8,629 nucleotides of DNA from CAYYNP01 sp964472545 (lineage in GTDB: Bacteria; Planctomycetota; Planctomycetia; Pirellulales; Thermoguttaceae): positions 1 to 8,629 of the forward strand of contig CAYYNP010000372.1 of assembly GCA_964472545.1 (NCBI GenBank), given 5' to 3'. Both the position numbers and the translations under genes were made by a program. Of this stretch, positions 6,010 through 8,629 are shown piece by piece. The stretch's first letter is position 1. Each line of letters starts with the position of its first letter. The notes under the pieces are model-generated. The model searched no databases. It saw only the letters and a list, made by a program, of their open reading frames with translations, and was not told the DNA's origin.

Positions 6010-8595
6010 ATGAGTTCCTCGATCCGAACGTGTACCGTGGGTTGTGTCGCTTGGGTCCTCTGTTCGACGGCATTTGGCGCCACGTCGCTGATTCCCAAGC
6101 CGGTGGCGATAACGGAAACGGGAGGCGATCCGTTCGTCGTCGATGCGCAAACGGTGATTGTCGCTGCGAAGCCGCTCGAAAACGAGGCGAACTACCTCCG
6201 GAAGGCACTCGCCGTGCCGATCGGCTTCGACCTGAAGACGGCCACAACCGGCGGCGGCGAGAACCGGATCGTGTTGAAACTCGGCGGGTCGCTCGAGCCG
6301 GAAGGCTACACGCTGCGCTCGGACGCCAACACGATCACCATCGAAGGCACCGACGCCGCCGGCGTGTTCTATGGAATTCAAACGCTGCGCGGCCTGCTAC
6401 CGCCGGATGTCTACGGGCAGAAGCAAGCCGGCGGCGTCGAGTGGACCGTGCCTGCCGTCGAGATCACCGACTATCCCCGCTTCGCCTGGCGCGGGCTGCT
6501 GATCGACCCGGCGCGGCACTTCATCCCCGTCGACGACGTGAAGCGGTTTATCGATCTGCTGGCGATGCACAAGTTCAACCGCCTGCAAATGCACCTAAGC
6601 GACAACATCGGCTGGCGGGTAGAGATCCGCAAGCATCCCGATCTGACGCGGCTGGCGTCGAGCCGCGACCGTAGCGGAGGCAACGGCGGGTTCTATACGC
6701 AGGCACAGGTTCGCGACTTCGTGGCCTACGCGGCGGCTCGCCATATCACGATCGTGCCCGAGATCGAGATGCCCTACCATGCCGGCGCAGCGATCAACGC
6801 CTATCCGCGGCTGGGCATCAACCCGGCGCGGGTGGCCGGGATGTCGATCGACGAACGCTGGGGCAAGCTCGGCGGGCTGGTGGCGCCGCGGCCGGCGACG
6901 GTGACCTTCATGCAAGAGGTGCTCGGCGAGATCATCGAGCTGTTCCCCAGCCGGTTCATCCACATCGGCGGCGACGAGGCCAACCTGCGGCTTTGGCAAA
7001 ACGACCCGGAGATGCAGGCCCAGATGAAGCAGTTCGGCTGCCGCGACGCCCACGAGCTGCACAGTTGGTTCATCAAGCAGATCGACGCCTTCTTGACCAA
7101 GCGTGGCCGGCGGATGGTCGGCTGGGACGAAATCCTCCAGGGCGGCCTGGCGCCCGGGGCCACCGTGATGAGTTGGCGCGGCGTCAACGGAGGGATCACC
7201 GCCGCCAAGGCCGGCCACGACGTCGTGATGGCCCCCACCTCGCACACCTACTTCGATTATCGCCAGCACCCCGACGAACTGGGGCTCGGCCGCAGCGTGA
7301 TTACGCTCGAGAAGGTCTACGCGTTCGAGCCGATCCCGGATGCGCTCTCTGCCGAGGAGGCCAAACACGTGCTCGGCGGGCAAGGGCAACTCTGGGGCGA
7401 GTTGATCCCCGATGAAGAGCGACGCGAGTTCATGGCGTATCCCCGCGGGTGCGCATTGATCGAGGTGCTCTGGTCGCCCAAAGAAGGCCGCCGCTGGGAG
7501 GAGTTCCTGCCGCGGATGCGCGAACATCGTAAGCGGCTGAAGGCGGCTGAAGTGAATTACCGGCCGTTGGATGCGGCCTCGCCGGCAGATTCGGCGACCG
7601 ATGGCCGGCCGAAAGCCGGCGTTCATCGTAGCCTGGGGCATCGCCCCAGGGATTCGGACGCAAGAACGCGCCCGTCTTGGCCGAAGGCCATGCTCACCGC
7701 GGCGGCGATCGGTGAATATGGCCTTCGGCCAAACGGTCTTGTTCTTGCCCGCTTTCCTGGGGCGTTGCCCCGGGCTACGGTGAACGTTGGCCTTCGGCCA
7801 ACAGATCGTCGGCCCGTCACGTCAACACTTTGCCTCTCATCCCCGGTCCCCAGCCCCCAACCCCCAGCCCCCCTGGTGGAGCGAACGCGGTTGGCCTTGG
7901 CGTGTACGCCGCAGAACGACCTCTATCGAGTGCTCGTGGACAGCGGCGTCGCCTGCAAACGATTCGATACGCCGGCCGACGCCGTGCAAGCCGTCGAACG
8001 TGGCGGCGGTGTGTTGATTCTCGCCGACGGCTATCCGCAGCAGGCCACTGCGATCGAACCGTCCGTCTGGACGAAAGCAAACGAAAAGCGACTGCGTCTC
8101 TACGTAGAATGCCCGGCCGCCTTGCCGGGCATCGACGTCGGCAAGCCAATCTCCACGCACGTCGAGCGGGTGGTGGTCAACTCCGATTTCTTCGGCGACG
8201 GCCTGGCGAAACTGCGGATCGTGTCGGTCAACGGACTGCAATATCTTCCGGTGACGGCGAAGAGATCACACCTGGTCGCCGCGCGGGTGGCCGGGTTCGA
8301 TCATGCCGTGTACGGTTTGCACGAAAAGACCTTGCCAATCCTCTTCGAGATGCCTGACGGCAACGTGCTGGTGGCCACCACCGGCCTGAGCCGCTTCGTC
8401 ACCGGCCGCTACTCTCCGCAAGATTCGTGGCGGACAATCTGGCGAGCGATCCTCTCGTGGGTCGCCCCGCAGACGGAGCTTCCGCCGCTGAAGTGGACGC
8501 CGACCGTCCGGGCAACGTACGCGCGGGACGAGCGGTTGCCGGAGGATTACCAGTTGCAGACGATCACCCGCGCGCTAGTGCTATGTCACACTTAG
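6010..8595 (+). CDS. Secreted GH20 beta-N-acetylhexosaminidase with C-terminal extension
   Basis: An 861-residue exported enzyme predicted to remove terminal GlcNAc or GalNAc from non-reducing ends by substrate-assisted catalysis. A signal peptide ends near residue 23 (TAFG-A). Residues ~25-150 are the GH20b alpha/beta domain and ~152-521 the catalytic barrel. Key features are PARHF (Arg169), QMHLSDNIGWR, PEIEMPYH (His257; most relatives read PEIDMPGH), the catalytic pair Asp322-Glu323 in HIGGDEA, GWDEI (Trp372), MSWRG (Trp389), TYFDY (Tyr414) and GQLWGE (Trp462). The barrel ends at NYRPLD, where most GH20 enzymes stop. Residues ~524-622 are encoded by palindromic repeats and a C-tract array, giving an Arg/Pro-rich linker. 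Residues ~623-861 form a separate unidentified domain, probably cut short at its C-terminus. Start supported by AAAGGTGA at 5996-6003. The fusion may be real, or may be two gene remnants joined through a repeat cluster. Confidence 0.88.
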   Translation: MSSSIRTCTVGCVAWVLCSTAFGATSLIPKPVAITETGGDPFVVDAQTVIVAAKPLENEANYLRKALAVPIGFDLKTATTGGGENRIVLKLGGSLEPEGYTLRSDANTITIEGTDAAGVFYGIQTLRGLLPPDVYGQKQAGGVEWTVPAVEITDYPRFAWRGLLIDPARHFIPVDDVKRFIDLLAMHKFNRLQMHLSDNIGWRVEIRKHPDLTRLASSRDRSGGNGGFYTQAQVRDFVAYAAARHITIVPEIEMPYHAGAAINAYPRLGINPARVAGMSIDERWGKLGGLVAPRPATVTFMQEVLGEIIELFPSRFIHIGGDEANLRLWQNDPEMQAQMKQFGCRDAHELHSWFIKQIDAFLTKRGRRMVGWDEILQGGLAPGATVMSWRGVNGGITAAKAGHDVVMAPTSHTYFDYRQHPDELGLGRSVITLEKVYAFEPIPDALSAEEAKHVLGGQGQLWGELIPDEERREFMAYPRGCALIEVLWSPKEGRRWEEFLPRMREHRKRLKAAEVNYRPLDAASPADSATDGRPKAGVHRSLGHRPRDSDARTRPSWPKAMLTAAAIGEYGLRPNGLVLARFPGALPRATVNVGLRPTDRRPVTSTLCLSSPVPSPQPPAPLVERTRLALACTPQNDLYRVLVDSGVACKRFDTPADAVQAVERGGGVLILADGYPQQATAIEPSVWTKANEKRLRLYVECPAALPGIDVGKPISTHVERVVVNSDFFGDGLAKLRIVSVNGLQYLPVTAKRSHLVAARVAGFDHAVYGLHEKTLPILFEMPDGNVLVATTGLSRFVTGRYSPQDSWRTIWRAILSWVAPQTELPPLKWTPTVRATYARDERLPEDYQLQTITRALVLCHT
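7604..7812. repeat. Inverted pair of palindromic repeat units inside the GH20 frame
   Basis: Two copies of a ~90-base unit face each other. Positions 7620-7650 match the reverse complement of 7756-7786 at 28 of 31 bases. A second shared block, with GCAAGAAC, a TTGGCCGAAGGCCA hairpin and TCACCG, follows in the left copy (7660-7699) and is mirrored in the right. Each unit holds small hairpins: CCTGGGGC/GCCCCAGG at 7632-7650, TGGCC/GGCCA at 7678-7690 and 7719-7731, a wobble-paired one at 7756-7774, and GTTGGCC/GGCCAAC at 7786-7802. A GCCGGC pair lies at 7604-7620. The centre of symmetry is near 7700-7712. Such hairpin-rich units are typical of intergenic repeats, yet no in-frame stop occurs here, so they would be translated as part of the GH20 protein. 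Confidence 0.85.
7841..7873. repeat. In-frame C-tract array (G-quadruplex-capable on the minus strand)
   Basis: Five C-runs of 4, 4, 5, 5 and 6 bases are separated by GGT, AG, AA and AG. The complementary strand has five G-runs with 2-3 base loops, a strong G-quadruplex pattern. In the GH20 frame it encodes a Pro/Ser/Gln-rich stretch ending the linker. It resembles the leader at 1-27. Confidence 0.8.
7876..8595 (+). other. C-terminal domain of unknown function in the GH20 ORF
   Basis: This is residues ~623-861 of the GH20 reading frame, described separately because it may once have belonged to another gene. It starts with an alpha/beta-like pattern (LALACTPQNDLYRVLVDSG, then GGGVLILADGYP) that suggests a Rossmann-like or amidotransferase-like fold. 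It continues with LYVECPAALPG, VVVNSDFFGDG, VAGFDHAVYGL and a VTGRYSP segment before WTPTVRATYARDE. From memory, planctomycete and Bacteroidetes proteins with similar sequence carry on beyond the YxRxExLP-like segment into a further helical region; that could not be checked. Here the frame ends only about 20 residues later in the odd tail ALVLCHT. No start codon with a ribosome binding site was found at its beginning. Confidence 0.5.
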
Positions 8596-8629
8596 GAATT
8601 GGGGTTGCGTGAAATCGAGGTTTCGTCGA
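8575..8629. other. Possible insertion junction at the end of the GH20 ORF
   Basis: Around 8575 the sequence changes from GC-rich codons to a more AT-balanced stretch containing TGTCACACTTAGGAATTGG, and the reading frame stops at 8593-8595. The last residues do not look like a natural domain end. One explanation is the edge of an insertion sequence or other mobile element lying beyond the window. No terminal inverted repeat or target duplication can be shown because only one side is present. Confidence 0.3.

Noticed and set aside
6595..7641. A 348-codon minus-strand frame opposite the GH20 catalytic domain
   Set aside because: It mirrors conserved GH20 codons and has no features of its own.
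7604..7812. CRISPR array or tRNA-like structure
   Set aside because: The repeats are inverted and self-complementary, with no regular direct repeat-spacer pattern and no cloverleaf or anticodon arm.
7560..7880. Frameshift splitting the GH20 gene in two
   Set aside because: The frame is continuous from 6010 to 8595 and both flanking domains read in the same frame, so no frameshift needs to be assumed.

Overview
The window looks like chromosomal DNA of a GC-rich environmental bacterium, most likely a planctomycete (Pirellulales-like). The reasons are indirect: four long genes rich in secreted glycoside hydrolases, a sialidase of the Asp-box type common in that phylum, and several perfect palindromic intergenic repeats of a style I associate with planctomycete genomes. 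No rRNA, tRNA, CRISPR array or complete transposase is visible, and the taxonomic call is inference.

Layout. At 28-1041 (+) is a cytosolic uroporphyrinogen-decarboxylase-superfamily protein of the corrinoid/methyltransferase type, preceded directly by a C-tract leader. At 1051-1106 is a perfect 23-bp inverted repeat. At 1137-2630 (+) is a secreted clan-A (GH5-like) glycoside hydrolase. It converges on a secreted sialidase-like protein at 2793-5858 (-); the 162-bp gap between them holds a 32-nt inverted repeat and a second small hairpin. The sialidase has an N-terminal ConA/LamG-like domain followed by two tandem copies of a ~400-residue Asp-box propeller. A 151-bp divergent intergenic region (5859-6009) carries a candidate -10 box on each strand. 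At 6010-8595 (+) is a secreted GH20 beta-N-acetylhexosaminidase fused, in one open frame, to an unidentified C-terminal domain. About 300 bp between the two parts is not ordinary coding sequence: it is an inverted pair of palindromic repeat units followed by a C-tract run of the same style as the leader of the first gene. The last ~50 bases (8575-8629) differ from the gene before them and may be the edge of an inserted element that truncates the reading frame.

How the genes fit together. The sialidase-like protein, the hexosaminidase and the GH5-like enzyme, all with export signals, suggest stepwise removal of terminal acidic sugars, HexNAc residues and backbone sugars from a complex animal- or algal-type glycan. 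The UroD-family protein could transfer methyl groups released from methylated substrates, but nothing in the window supplies its partner corrinoid protein.

The most unusual observation is the palindromic, apparently non-coding repeat cluster that keeps the GH20 frame open and would be translated as a ~100-residue linker.
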